From: GCA-2686295 sp964402995
GTDB taxonomy: Archaea; Nanobdellota; Nanobdellia; Woesearchaeales; GCA-2686295
DNA length: 64,000 nucleotides
Direction of reading: 5' to 3'
Assembly: GCA_964402995.1 (NCBI GenBank)
Contig: CAYOEA010000007.1
Coordinates: forward strand, 39,773 to 103,772
Position 1 is the first letter of the stretch. Every line of letters starts with the position of its first letter. The notes beneath the pieces were generated by a model. It had not been told where the DNA came from. It made no database searches and saw only the letters and a program-made list of their open reading frames with translations. A program made the position numbers and the translations under genes. Positions 34,929 to 43,037 of this stretch are shown piece after piece.

Positions 34929-35609
34929 TTAATTTATGATTGTTCCAATAAATTCTTTATCTTCAAAAATTAATTTTAGATTTTCTAAATCAGTTCCTTT
35001 TGTAATTACTACTTCCAATCCAAGTTCTTTTGCTTTTTTACTTGCGATCGGGTCAAACGGCGCATTCATCCCGGGTTTCCAATCCTCACCCACTAATTCA
35101 AAAAATTTATCCCAAGAAAGTTTAGGCAAGGGTTTTGCATGTAAATTGATTCTCGGATCTGCTGTGTAAACATAATTTATATTTGATAAATTAATAACAG
35201 TCTTTGCACCAAATTGTTCTGCCAAGATTACTGCATCCATATCGCTTGAAAATCCCGGTTTCCATCCGCCTGCAATCAATATTGATTCTTTAAATTCAAT
35301 CTTTTCAGTTGGATTTACTATGACTTTTGGATACACATCTTTAGAATTAAATATTGCTTTCACTAATTGAGCATTTAAATGAGTTGAAGAAATTCCTATC
35401 CAATCTAGTGCTTTTTGATTTGGACCTATAACTGCAGTCAATCCTTCTTGGTATTTTCGACAAGTTTTTCCACCGCCAGCCACAATAATAAATTTATTTC
35501 CATTCTTAATTTCTGAAATTATAAGTGTTCTAAATTCTTTTAAGAATTCAATATCTATTTCATCAGGAACAATTATTGATCCCCCTAAACTTACTACAAA
35601 TGTTTTCAT
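34929..35609 (-). CDS. pyrH: UMP kinase, archaeal type
   Basis: 226 residues of the amino-acid-kinase fold; phosphorylates UMP to UDP. Features are VVSLGGSIIVPDE, the nucleotide site FIIVAGGGKTCR, WIGISSTHLNAQLV, GWKPGFSSDMDAVILAE and TVINLSNINYVYTADPR. The length is that of the short archaeal family, not the bacterial hexameric one. The ribosome binding site AGAGGTGA sits in the loop of a hairpin (35610-35629) directly before the ATG, so translation may be modulated by mRNA folding. Confidence 0.95.
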   Translation of the reverse strand: MKTFVVSLGGSIIVPDEIDIEFLKEFRTLIISEIKNGNKFIIVAGGGKTCRKYQEGLTAVIGPNQKALDWIGISSTHLNAQLVKAIFNSKDVYPKVIVNPTEKIEFKESILIAGGWKPGFSSDMDAVILAEQFGAKTVINLSNINYVYTADPRINLHAKPLPKLSWDKFFELVGEDWKPGMNAPFDPIASKKAKELGLEVVITKGTDLENLKLIFEDKEFIGTIIN

Positions 35610-35629
35610 AAAATCACCTCTATGATTTT
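35610..35629 (-). promoter_or_regulatory. hairpin presenting the pyrH ribosome binding site
   Basis: TGATTTT/AAAATCA arms of 7 bp (35610-35616 and 35623-35629) enclose a 6-nt loop. The ribosome binding site AGAGGTGA occupies the loop and one side of the stem, and the hairpin abuts the ATG. Confidence 0.45.
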
Positions 35630-35763
35630 ATGGACTAGAAATACATTTCGCATAATTTCTAATTTCATATTATTTATTTGAACTTTTCTCTTAATAAACT
35701 TTACCTATAATCAAGTAATTCTTTTGAGAAAGTTTTTATAACATAATATTAAAATCATCATCT

Positions 35764-36183
35764 ATGGTCAATGAAACTTTAATTCCAATTGCTCTTGAAC
35801 CACTTACTAATACTATTAGTGCTTTTACTAAATATGTTAGTGCAGCAATTGGCGGAATGTTTGGTTTATACTTAATTCTTGTAATCTTAAAATGGAGAGA
35901 ATCAGTCCAATTAAAAAGAATAACTCGTAGTGTTCATAGCGAATTAGTGAAACTTAATGAAAGAATTGAAATTATAGAAGATAAATATCTTAGACCTGAA
36001 CCAAAAGAACAAAACATGATTAGAAATAATCCTTTCAAACAGCTAGATATTAAACCTATTAAGAAAAAAGCTAAAACAAAACCTAAAACAAAAACAACAA
36101 AAGCTAAAACAAAACCTAAAGCAAAAACAACAAAAGCAAAAAACAAACCTAAAACAAAAACTAAGAATTCAAAAAAACGTTAA
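35764..36183 (+). CDS. small membrane protein with Lys/Thr-rich tail
   Basis: 139 residues: an amphipathic start, one helix (AAIGGMFGLYLILVILKW), a short coiled coil (LVKLNERIEIIEDKY) and a low-complexity basic tail of KTKPKTKTTKAK-type repeats. Topology suggests a cytosolic basic tail that could touch nucleic acid or ribosomes. It overlaps the convergent ITPase gene by 23 bp at the 3' ends. No family recognised. Confidence 0.72.
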   Translation: MVNETLIPIALEPLTNTISAFTKYVSAAIGGMFGLYLILVILKWRESVQLKRITRSVHSELVKLNERIEIIEDKYLRPEPKEQNMIRNNPFKQLDIKPIKKKAKTKPKTKTTKAKTKPKAKTTKAKNKPKTKTKNSKKR

Positions 36184-36700
36184 ATTTCTCAAATGCTTTT
36201 CTTCTATGACTTATCCTATTCTTTTCTTCAACACCCATTTCAGAAAATCGAATATCATATCCTTTTGGCATAAATACTCTATCCCAACCAAACCGATCAC
36301 TGCCTTTAGGCTCAACTATTTCACCTTCAATTTCACCTACAAAAACTAACACTTCATCTTCTGATTTTGCATATCCAATAATAGCTCTTGCAATTGCAGT
36401 TTTATTTTGACCAGTTAATAATTGTGAGAAATTATCCACACCTACAGCTTTTGCAAAGTCTTTTACATAAGGTCCTGGAAGACCATTCCATGCTTTAAAT
36501 GAGACTGAAGAATCTTCTACAAAACAAGGACCATTTATAGTCTTATATGCGAGTTTTGCTTTCGCAATTACTATTTCCTCTGCAGTTCCTTGTAACTCTT
36601 CTAAATCTAAATTATGATTACTTACTTCATAATTTTTTATCATAGCTTGCGCTTCCAATAATTTATTCTTATTTCCAGTTACAAAAATTATTTTATTCAT
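36161..36700 (-). CDS. rdgB: XTP/dITP pyrophosphatase (HAM1/RdgB family)
   Basis: 179 residues; hydrolyses ITP, dITP and XTP to prevent their incorporation. Motifs: FVTGNKNKLLEAQ, FVEDSSVSFKAWNGLPGPYVKDF, GSDRFGWDRVFMP and the C-terminal SHRRKAFEKF. The ATG at 36700 is preferred over a TTG 15 nt earlier because TATA-like GATAAATAA at about 36721-36729 lies 25 bp upstream. Confidence 0.95.
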   Translation of the reverse strand: MNKIIFVTGNKNKLLEAQAMIKNYEVSNHNLDLEELQGTAEEIVIAKAKLAYKTINGPCFVEDSSVSFKAWNGLPGPYVKDFAKAVGVDNFSQLLTGQNKTAIARAIIGYAKSEDEVLVFVGEIEGEIVEPKGSDRFGWDRVFMPKGYDIRFSEMGVEEKNRISHRRKAFEKFNVFLNS

Positions 36701-36818
36701 AATTTTATCAAACAAGACTTATTTATCAAGTTTACTAAACAACTGCAAGAAAATATTCAACTTTTAAGAAAAAGTAAACATAAACTTTTTAAGCCGAACC
36801 TATAACCATGACCATTAG

Positions 36819-37229
36819 ATGTTTTTTAAAAAGAAATACAAGGTAATTCTTGACACAAACATGGCAATGGCGCCAGGTCAGTTCATGGTCAATGTTTTTT
36901 CTGAAATTGAAAAAGTTATGACTGTGCCTTATGACTTGTACATTATTGACGGAACTATTGATGAATTAAACAAACTAATGGTTCTTGGTAAACAAAAAGA
37001 TAAACAAGCTGCAAAATTAGGTTTAGCGCTTCTTAATGAGCTCTTAAAACAAAAAAGCTTAAAAATGCTAGCTGGTTCCTCTTACTCACACGTAGACGAT
37101 GCCATAGTCGATAAATGTTCAGACACTGTGTTTGTAGCGACAATGGACAGGGAGTTAAAAACTCGTTGTAAAAAAAAGGGTGCGTCAATAATCACGCTTA
37201 AACAAAAAAAATACTTGGTAAGGGAATAA
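36819..37229 (+). CDS. PIN-domain nuclease, Fcf1/Utp24-like
   Basis: 136 residues. PIN acidic residues are in LDTN (D12), IIDGTIDEL (D44, E49), VDDAIVD and ATMDREL. This archaeal single-domain PIN protein typically precedes rpo7 and is related to eukaryotic Fcf1/Utp24, which processes pre-rRNA, so a ribosome-biogenesis role is likely by family and context. The rpo7 start follows its stop by 1 bp. Confidence 0.88.
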   Translation: MFFKKKYKVILDTNMAMAPGQFMVNVFSEIEKVMTVPYDLYIIDGTIDELNKLMVLGKQKDKQAAKLGLALLNELLKQKSLKMLAGSSYSHVDDAIVDKCSDTVFVATMDRELKTRCKKKGASIITLKQKKYLVRE

Positions 37230-37230
37230 A

Positions 37231-37827
37231 ATGTTTTATAAGGTAAAAGTTAAGGATCACATCAGGGTTTCACCTGAGAAATTTAGCACAGAATTAAAGC
37301 AATCCATCGTAGAAGAAATTAAAGGCAAATACAGCGGTTATATTTCTAAAGAAATTGGTCTTGTAATTGACGTTTCTGATGTTGGTGAGATTGGTGAAGG
37401 AATTATTATTCCAGGAGATGGCGCTTCATATTACAGCGTTACTTTTGAGCTTATTACTTTCGAACCTGAACTTCAAGAAGTTATCCCAGGTAAAATCAGA
37501 GAAATCGCAGACTTTGGTGCATTCATCACTATGGGTCCAATTGATGGTATGATTCACATCAGCCAGACAATCAACGATTTCGTTTCATTTAGTAAAGATA
37601 AATCCTTACAAGGTAAAGATACTAATAGAAGCTTAAAAATTGGCGATAAATGTAAAGCTAGAATCATCCAAATATCATACAAAGATATTGCAAACCCAAG
37701 AATTGGTCTTACTATGAGACAAGCAGGTCTTGGAAGAGATGATTGGATTGATGATGATCTTAATCCTAATAAAGATGCAAAAGCAAAAAACGTGAAAAAA
37801 GATACTAAAAAGCCAGCTAAGGCTTAA
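37231..37827 (+). CDS. rpo7: DNA-directed RNA polymerase subunit Rpo7 (E')
   Basis: 198 residues. The N-terminal RNP-like domain (MFYKVKVKDHIRVSPEKF) and the S1/OB domain (VIPGKIREIADFGAFITMGPIDGMIHISQ, about 89-165) match archaeal Rpo7, which with Rpo4 forms the polymerase stalk. The last 25 residues are a Lys/Asp-rich tail (KNVKKDTKKPAKA). Lies between the PIN gene and the Spt4-like gene, the standard archaeal order. Confidence 0.95.
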   Translation: MFYKVKVKDHIRVSPEKFSTELKQSIVEEIKGKYSGYISKEIGLVIDVSDVGEIGEGIIIPGDGASYYSVTFELITFEPELQEVIPGKIREIADFGAFITMGPIDGMIHISQTINDFVSFSKDKSLQGKDTNRSLKIGDKCKARIIQISYKDIANPRIGLTMRQAGLGRDDWIDDDLNPNKDAKAKNVKKDTKKPAKA

Positions 37828-37841
37828 GAGAGGAAAATTAA

Positions 37842-38042
37842 ATGGCTAAACAATTTGCACATAAAGATACTAAAGAACTTGTTGAAGAAGCAGTTATTAA
37901 AAATAAAGAAAACAAACTTAATATGAGCGACTTCACTAACACTTGGCAAGGTCGAATAAATTTCATTAATACTGAAAAGTCTTTTATTGCTCATGAAATG
38001 AGTGTTACTAAAAAAGGCGAGTACGCAATCAAAGTCAGATAA
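37842..38042 (+). CDS. spt4: Spt4-like protein (RpoE'') without zinc ligands
   Basis: 66 residues in the position of spt4 between rpo7 and rps24e. The C-terminal half matches archaeal Spt4: TWQGRINFINTEKSFIAHEMSVTKKGEYAIKVR corresponds to the conserved Trp, the strand-helix and the final GEYAIKV. The N-terminal zinc ribbon (two CxxC pairs in the family) is gone; the protein has no cysteine at all. RBS GAGG lies 7-8 nt before the ATG. It presumably still pairs with Spt5 through the C-terminal part. The identification rests on synteny and half the sequence. Confidence 0.8.
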   Translation: MAKQFAHKDTKELVEEAVIKNKENKLNMSDFTNTWQGRINFINTEKSFIAHEMSVTKKGEYAIKVR

Positions 38043-38064
38043 ATAGAAACATAGAGGAATTATA

Positions 38065-38566
38065 ATGTTAATTAAAGAAAAAAAAGAAAACAAATTATTA
38101 GGAAGAGTTGAAGTAATAGCAGAAGTTGTTTTTGATGGTGCAACACCTTCAAGAGAGACACTTAAAAAAGAATTAGCAAAGGAACTTAAAACAGAACCTT
38201 CACTTGTTATTATTAACAGAACTGAAACTGAATTCGGTAATCAAAAAGCAATAGTTTATGCTAACGCTTACAAAAAAGATGAAGTTCTGAAATCTACTGA
38301 AGCTAAACATGTTCAGAAAAGAAATGAAATAAAGGAAGCTCCTAAAAAAGAAGAAGCAAAAGCAGAAACTCCAAAAGAAGAAGCAAAAGCAGAAACTCCA
38401 AAAGAAGAAGCAAAAGCAGAAACTCCANNNNNNNNNNNNNNNNNNNNNNNNNNNNNNNNNNNNNNNNNNNNNNNNNNNNNNNNNNNNNNNNNNNNNNNNN
38501 NNNNNNNNNNNNNNNNNNNNNNNNNNNAAAGAAGAAGCAAAAGCAGAAGCTCCTAAAAAAGAATAA
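38065..38566 (+). CDS. rps24e: 30S ribosomal protein S24e with repetitive C-terminal tail (assembly gap inside)
   Basis: The first 95 residues are S24e: KKENKLLGRVEVIAEVVFDGATPSRETL, INRTETEFGNQKAIVYANAY. A tail of 9-residue units KEEAKAETP follows: three exact copies at 38347-38427, then 100 N, then one variant unit and the stop TAA at 38564-38566. Since 100 is not a multiple of three, the gap length is nominal; reading the last 36 bases in the unit's own frame gives KEEAKAEAPKKE. GAGG lies 8-9 nt before the ATG. The tail resembles the charged tails of archaeal L10/L12 but is unusual for S24e. Confidence 0.9.
38347..38427 (+). repeat. three identical 27-bp coding repeats abutting the assembly gap
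   Basis: Units 38347-38373, 38374-38400 and 38401-38427 are identical and encode KEEAKAETP. The N run starts exactly at a unit boundary, as expected when short reads fail to span a tandem array. Confidence 0.9.
38428..38527. other. assembly gap of 100 N
   Basis: Exactly 100 N, the conventional scaffold gap of unknown size, inside a tandem repeat array. The true number of repeats is unknown. Confidence 0.99.
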
Positions 38567-38589
38567 TTTTATTCTTTACTTTAATTTTT

Positions 38590-38793
38590 TTAATTCAATT
38601 TATTCTGATTTTTTAAAACTGTTTTTAGAAGTAATTTATTTTGTTCTGATAATTCATCAATCTTTTCTTGTTTTCTAACTATTTCATCTTCTAATGTGGA
38701 AATTATTTTTTCATAATCCTTCGCAGGTTTGCACAAAACAAATTGTTTTTGCTCACTAGAAGTTTTACTTTTATGGGATTTTGGAATAGACAT
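38590..38793 (-). CDS. small coiled-coil protein
   Basis: 67 residues. The N-terminal third is Ser/Lys-rich and the rest is a heptad coiled coil (ISTLEDEIVRKQEKIDELSEQNKLLLKTV). No family recognised. It converges on rps24e. The promoter is weak (AT-rich sequence close to the ATG), so expression is uncertain. Confidence 0.5.
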   Translation of the reverse strand: MSIPKSHKSKTSSEQKQFVLCKPAKDYEKIISTLEDEIVRKQEKIDELSEQNKLLLKTVLKNQNKLN

Positions 38794-38934
38794 ATTAATT
38801 ATTTTAACTTATTAGATTTTTTAAAGTTTATGTAAAATCAAGAGTTTAATAGAACATTCCGCTCAATTAAAATAATAAAAAGATTTATATATTATTATCG
38901 AGAATTTAAGACTCTAGGTGAGGGTTTGAAAACT

Positions 38935-40860
38935 ATGAAAATTATACTTCGTTTCTTGATTTTATCTTTAATGGTAATTTTAATCACAAGTTTAGTTAGT
39001 GCTCAGTGTGTGCCTGATGGTGATTCTTGTGGTGAAGAAACTAACCCTTGTTGTTCTGGACCTTTAAATTGTAACGAAGATTATTCAAGTGGAACATTCT
39101 GTGTTTCCGATAGTAGTAGTTGTATTCATGCAGGAATCGAATATACAAATCAAGAACCTGGACCTGAATGCTTTGATTTTGGTGCAAATGGGATTCCTGG
39201 AGAACAACTTACTTGTAATGATGGTACTTGGTCTCAGTATGCTTGTGGCTTTACCAATAGTTGCAGTACTAACTTATGTACTCAAATTAAAGAAGCTAAT
39301 GCCTGTCAAAATGGTAATCCTTCAACTTGCCTTGAAGGCGGAGCAGGCTTGATTAATACAAATGCAGCAGATGAAGAATATTGTCTTAATGGAGAATTAT
39401 TTACTTGCGATGCAACACATCCTTTTTCTTGTATAAGTGGAACATACATTGATGATGCAGATCTTAATAGATATATTTGTGAATGCGCTTTTGATGATAT
39501 CCAATCTATTTGTAATATAGATGATGAAGTTGGTTGCTGGGACGCAGGCGAAAGCAAATGTTGCGGTGATGACTTACTTGAAGATAATTGGATTGGAATA
39601 AATGGTTTTTGTAATGAGGGCGAATGGAAAATAGGATCACCACCAAATATTCCTTTTGATCTTTCTCAAAGTCCAGGAGCAGAAAGCAGTCCAACAACTA
39701 ACAAAAACCCATCTTTATTTTTTAATATTTCATCTGATGATACTAAAGATATTGGTTATAGAATTCAAATTGATAACGACGCATATTTTCCTTCACCTTT
39801 AATTGATTATCAAGAATTACGAGATGGGAATGGCCCATATCATATTAATTATACTTTACCTTATTATTGGGAACTTCCTGATGGTTTATATTATTGGAGA
39901 GTTCTAGCTTATGATGAAGATGGTGCAAGTTCTCCTTGGAAAGAATATGCAACTCAAGCAGTAGTTGATTTCCAAGTTGCTAATATTCCTGAAAACATAA
40001 CTCATAATCCTCTAGACTATTCTGGTTGTTGGGGAGTAACTTTGTGCGGAGAAAACTTTACTTGCGGAATTTATGATGATGTTTGTGTAAATGACTTTTT
40101 TACTCCAAGTACAGAAGCTTCTTGTAATAAAAACTTCGGAGATGCTTATTATAATTATTTCAAATGTTTAGATCCTGATTGCGATCGAGGAACTTGTTTT
40201 TATGGAGTTGTAAATTCTCTTGATTCAAATAATCAACCTATCGAAAATGCAGTTGTTACTTATGAACAAGATGTATCTGATGGTGATAAAAAAGTAACTC
40301 TTACTAATGAAACTATTTCAAATGCAAGTGGACAATATCGTTTAGATGTGCATCCCGGTAATGGAATTTTCATTATGGCTGATGCGCCAGGTTACGCACC
40401 TACTCTTGCAGGACCATTTTATAATGTTGTTAGTGGTTGTCAAGAATTTAATTTAACACTTGCAAATGGAACTTGTCAACCTGATTGTACTAAACAAGGT
40501 AGTAAATATTGTTCAAAAACTTGTCAAGGTGAAGGTTCTGCAGCAGGTCTTTGCGAATATGGTACAAACACAACTTACGATACTGGAGAAGGAGCGGGAA
40601 CAATTACTATTATAGCACCTTACAAAGCTTGTACTACTATTGGAATTCAAAAAGACAGTTATGCACAATTAGGAAACTTTTCTGGCGATGATGGCATTGA
40701 TCAATGTGTTAAAGCAAAATGTTGTGATGGAATTCCTTTCCATGTTCCTTGTCCAACAACTGATAATATTAGCATTAATATTAAAGATGCAATTAAAATC
40801 ACTAAGATTGCTAAAAATAAAGGTGAAACTTTCAGAATCAAACTTTATTATTGGGACTGA
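38935..40860 (+). CDS. secreted Cys-rich protein with carboxypeptidase-regulatory-like domain
   Basis: 641 residues from the ATG at 38935. A Sec signal peptide (LRFLILSLMVILITSLVSAQ) precedes a long Cys-rich region (over 40 Cys overall, to about 245) of short repeated disulfide modules. A fibronectin-like segment (about 255-350, YYWRVLAYDEDG) follows, then a beta-sandwich of the carboxypeptidase-regulatory type (YGVVNSLDSNNQPIENAVVTYE, GQYRLDVHPGNG, about 420-500), and a last Cys-rich part. GGTGAGG lies about 11 nt before the ATG and a TATA box at 38882-38891. Adjacent to the second pilus locus; perhaps a cell-surface or pilus-associated adhesin. Confidence 0.78.
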   Translation: MKIILRFLILSLMVILITSLVSAQCVPDGDSCGEETNPCCSGPLNCNEDYSSGTFCVSDSSSCIHAGIEYTNQEPGPECFDFGANGIPGEQLTCNDGTWSQYACGFTNSCSTNLCTQIKEANACQNGNPSTCLEGGAGLINTNAADEEYCLNGELFTCDATHPFSCISGTYIDDADLNRYICECAFDDIQSICNIDDEVGCWDAGESKCCGDDLLEDNWIGINGFCNEGEWKIGSPPNIPFDLSQSPGAESSPTTNKNPSLFFNISSDDTKDIGYRIQIDNDAYFPSPLIDYQELRDGNGPYHINYTLPYYWELPDGLYYWRVLAYDEDGASSPWKEYATQAVVDFQVANIPENITHNPLDYSGCWGVTLCGENFTCGIYDDVCVNDFFTPSTEASCNKNFGDAYYNYFKCLDPDCDRGTCFYGVVNSLDSNNQPIENAVVTYEQDVSDGDKKVTLTNETISNASGQYRLDVHPGNGIFIMADAPGYAPTLAGPFYNVVSGCQEFNLTLANGTCQPDCTKQGSKYCSKTCQGEGSAAGLCEYGTNTTYDTGEGAGTITIIAPYKACTTIGIQKDSYAQLGNFSGDDGIDQCVKAKCCDGIPFHVPCPTTDNISINIKDAIKITKIAKNKGETFRIKLYYWD

Positions 40861-40959
40861 TTAATTTCTAAACTTTTTAAATTTTAAATTAAGAAACTAG
40901 TTAAATTTAGACTTAAATCTTCGAAAAGTTTTTATTCTTTAACTGTCAAGTTTCTCTTG

Positions 40960-41457
40960 ATGGGAAAAAGAGGCTCATATTTTTTCGTACTAGATGCGAT
41001 TATTGCAAGTATGATTATAGTTACTACTATATTAATTATTAACAATTCAAATTTCTACCAACCTGAAACAAGACAAACATTTCTAATTGCTAATGATATA
41101 ATGGACCTTATGGTCGACACCAGCATAAAAGATTACAGAAATGATTATATCAATTTTTTATTTGAATCTAATATTATTGAAGATTATGATCAATCCATTG
41201 CAGATCAAATTGCAATGTTTCATTATAGTGGTGATAACGACTATGCAACCAATCTTACTAAAAACGTTATTGAAGAACTTTTATTAGAACAATATGGTAT
41301 AAGTTATTCTATTGACGATACAATAATATATAGTCGAACAACTGATAGAATAAATAATTCAAACTTTGTTTTAACATCTAAAAGAATAATCTTTGTTTCA
41401 ACTAATGAAACAGTTTTTTATGGACCTGACATTGGGGAGTTAAAAATATGGGCTTAA
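40960..41457 (+). CDS. minor pilin-like protein, short paralogue of the VWA pilin
   Basis: 165 residues: leader MGKRG, helix SYFFVLDAIIASMIIVTTILII, then a compact domain ending YGPDIGELKIWA. Both the first 130 residues and the terminal dozen align with the VWA protein at 15970, which has about 700 extra residues between them. The start is the ATG at 40960 (27 bp below a TATA-like TTTTTATT), not the TTG at 40957. First gene of the second pilus locus; its stop overlaps the next start. Confidence 0.8.
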   Translation: MGKRGSYFFVLDAIIASMIIVTTILIINNSNFYQPETRQTFLIANDIMDLMVDTSIKDYRNDYINFLFESNIIEDYDQSIADQIAMFHYSGDNDYATNLTKNVIEELLLEQYGISYSIDDTIIYSRTTDRINNSNFVLTSKRIIFVSTNETVFYGPDIGELKIWA

Positions 41458-42476
41458 TGATGAAAAGTAAAAAAGCAATAGTATTTATTTTCATTTCAAT
41501 AGTTATTGCTGGACTTCTTACAACTATTTATGCAACTTATCAAGTTACTCCGCTTGATCACAATGTTAAATTTGATGAAATAAGAGTAAAAGCCATGAAT
41601 GATTATCTTGAAACTTTAATTGATTACTCAAAAACCAGTCTTAGAGTTTCAGGTTATCAAACACTTAGAGGTATGGTTGAATTTATTTATCAAAATGATT
41701 CATTTTTTTTACATGAACCTGACATCAAAGCATCTTTTGTTGAGTGTATATTAAATGGCAGCTTAAGAGATAATGATGTTGATTGTCCTTATATGGAAAA
41801 TAGAACTATAATTGATATGATGGCTAACGCAGTTAGTTTATCTGAGGAATTTGGCTATAATGAGACTAGCATAACAATCAACAGCTTATCTATTGATCAA
41901 ACTAAACCATTTGCACTTACTGCAACTATGGACATCTCCATTCATCTAAAGAATCAAGATATAAATTGGGATGTTGATAAGACAATAATTACAGACATTA
42001 GTATTACTGGAATTAAAGATCCTTTGTACTATGATTTACCTTACAATAATACTTTTCTTGAAAGTGATGGCATTCAAGGAGATTTTGAGTATGAAGACTT
42101 TACTACATTTGCCAATGAAAGCGCATATATTGTATCTCAAACAGGTCTTAATTTTCAATTTAACATTTATGGTGCAAGTTTCAAACCTCGTAGTTTTTTT
42201 GGCAGACTTGCAAATAGTACAACTGTAAAAGCATACCCAGAATTAACTATCATTTCAGTTCTTACGCCTGAAAAACTAGAAGATGCAGGTATTGCTATCG
42301 AAGATCAACTTCTAAACAAATCTTATGTTGATTTCCTTTATCATAAAGAATTCCGTGACTGTGAGATAATGAGAACAGTAATTAATGATAGTACTGAAAC
42401 TAGAATTGATAGGTATCATGCAACTCAAACATTTGGTTTTCCAGCAGAAGAATTAAACCAAGTAATGTGTAATTAA
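41448..42476 (+). CDS. minor pilin-like protein, paralogue of the gene at 15008
   Basis: 342 residues with a basic leader (MMKSKKA), helix IVFIFISIVIAGLLTTIYATY and a large outside domain with several N-glycosylation-type sites. After the helix, MNDYLETL and SGYQTLRGMVEFIY match the 15008 gene. The ATG overlaps the preceding stop by 10 bp; in-frame ATGs at 41457 and 41460 are alternatives. Probably an accessory pilin. Confidence 0.78.
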   Translation: MGLMMKSKKAIVFIFISIVIAGLLTTIYATYQVTPLDHNVKFDEIRVKAMNDYLETLIDYSKTSLRVSGYQTLRGMVEFIYQNDSFFLHEPDIKASFVECILNGSLRDNDVDCPYMENRTIIDMMANAVSLSEEFGYNETSITINSLSIDQTKPFALTATMDISIHLKNQDINWDVDKTIITDISITGIKDPLYYDLPYNNTFLESDGIQGDFEYEDFTTFANESAYIVSQTGLNFQFNIYGASFKPRSFFGRLANSTTVKAYPELTIISVLTPEKLEDAGIAIEDQLLNKSYVDFLYHKEFRDCEIMRTVINDSTETRIDRYHATQTFGFPAEELNQVMCN

Positions 42477-42572
42477 CAAGAATAATTTTATCTTCTTAAA
42501 AGAATACTTGTCGACTAACTACTATCTAATAATGAACAAATTTTATATAGTGAGAAAGTGTAAAAACTCATA

Positions 42573-43037
42573 ATGGTAGATAACACTATAACAACAACTG
42601 TAGATTCTCTTATAGATCTTCTTCAAACAGTTGATAAAATAGAGCTTGAAAAAGCTGCAAAACAGTTAGATTTACCAGTATCAGTTGTTCAATCATGGGT
42701 TGATTTTCTTGTTGAAGAAAAAATGCTTGGATTAGAATATAAATTCACAACTCCGTATATTTATCTTAACAAAAAAACAGAAATAAAAGCAACTGTTGAA
42801 GAAAAGGAACAAGATAAATCACTTGAAGAATTCAAACAAGATTTCGAACAAAGAGCAGAAGATAATAAAATTTCAAAGAATAAATCAGGTGCACTTTGGC
42901 AAAATCACTTACTAGAAAAATTAGATAAAAAGAAAGATTTCTTTTTTCAAGAAGCAAGAAAAAGAGGATTTTTCAATCCAGAAGATTTATGGAGGGAATA
43001 CCGTGCTAATATGGTAAGAATGTACCATGGATCTTGA
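42573..43037 (+). CDS. winged-helix protein of the second pilus locus
   Basis: 154 residues. The N-terminal 70 form the same winged helix as the protein at 25492 (IELEKAAKQLDLPVSVVQSWVDFLVEEKMLGLEYKF); the rest is charged and helical but far shorter than the coiled coil there. A TATA box TTTATATAG at 42542-42550 gives a leaderless mRNA. It overlaps the next gene by 11 bp. It may act as regulator or adaptor of pilus assembly. Confidence 0.78.
   Translation: MVDNTITTTVDSLIDLLQTVDKIELEKAAKQLDLPVSVVQSWVDFLVEEKMLGLEYKFTTPYIYLNKKTEIKATVEEKEQDKSLEEFKQDFEQRAEDNKISKNKSGALWQNHLLEKLDKKKDFFFQEARKRGFFNPEDLWREYRANMVRMYHGS

Noticed and set aside
42515..42531. Seventh copy of the CACT-N4-AGTG motif upstream of the second-locus winged-helix gene
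   Set aside because: TACTATCTAATA matches only the left half and its spacing to the TATA box is about 20 bp.
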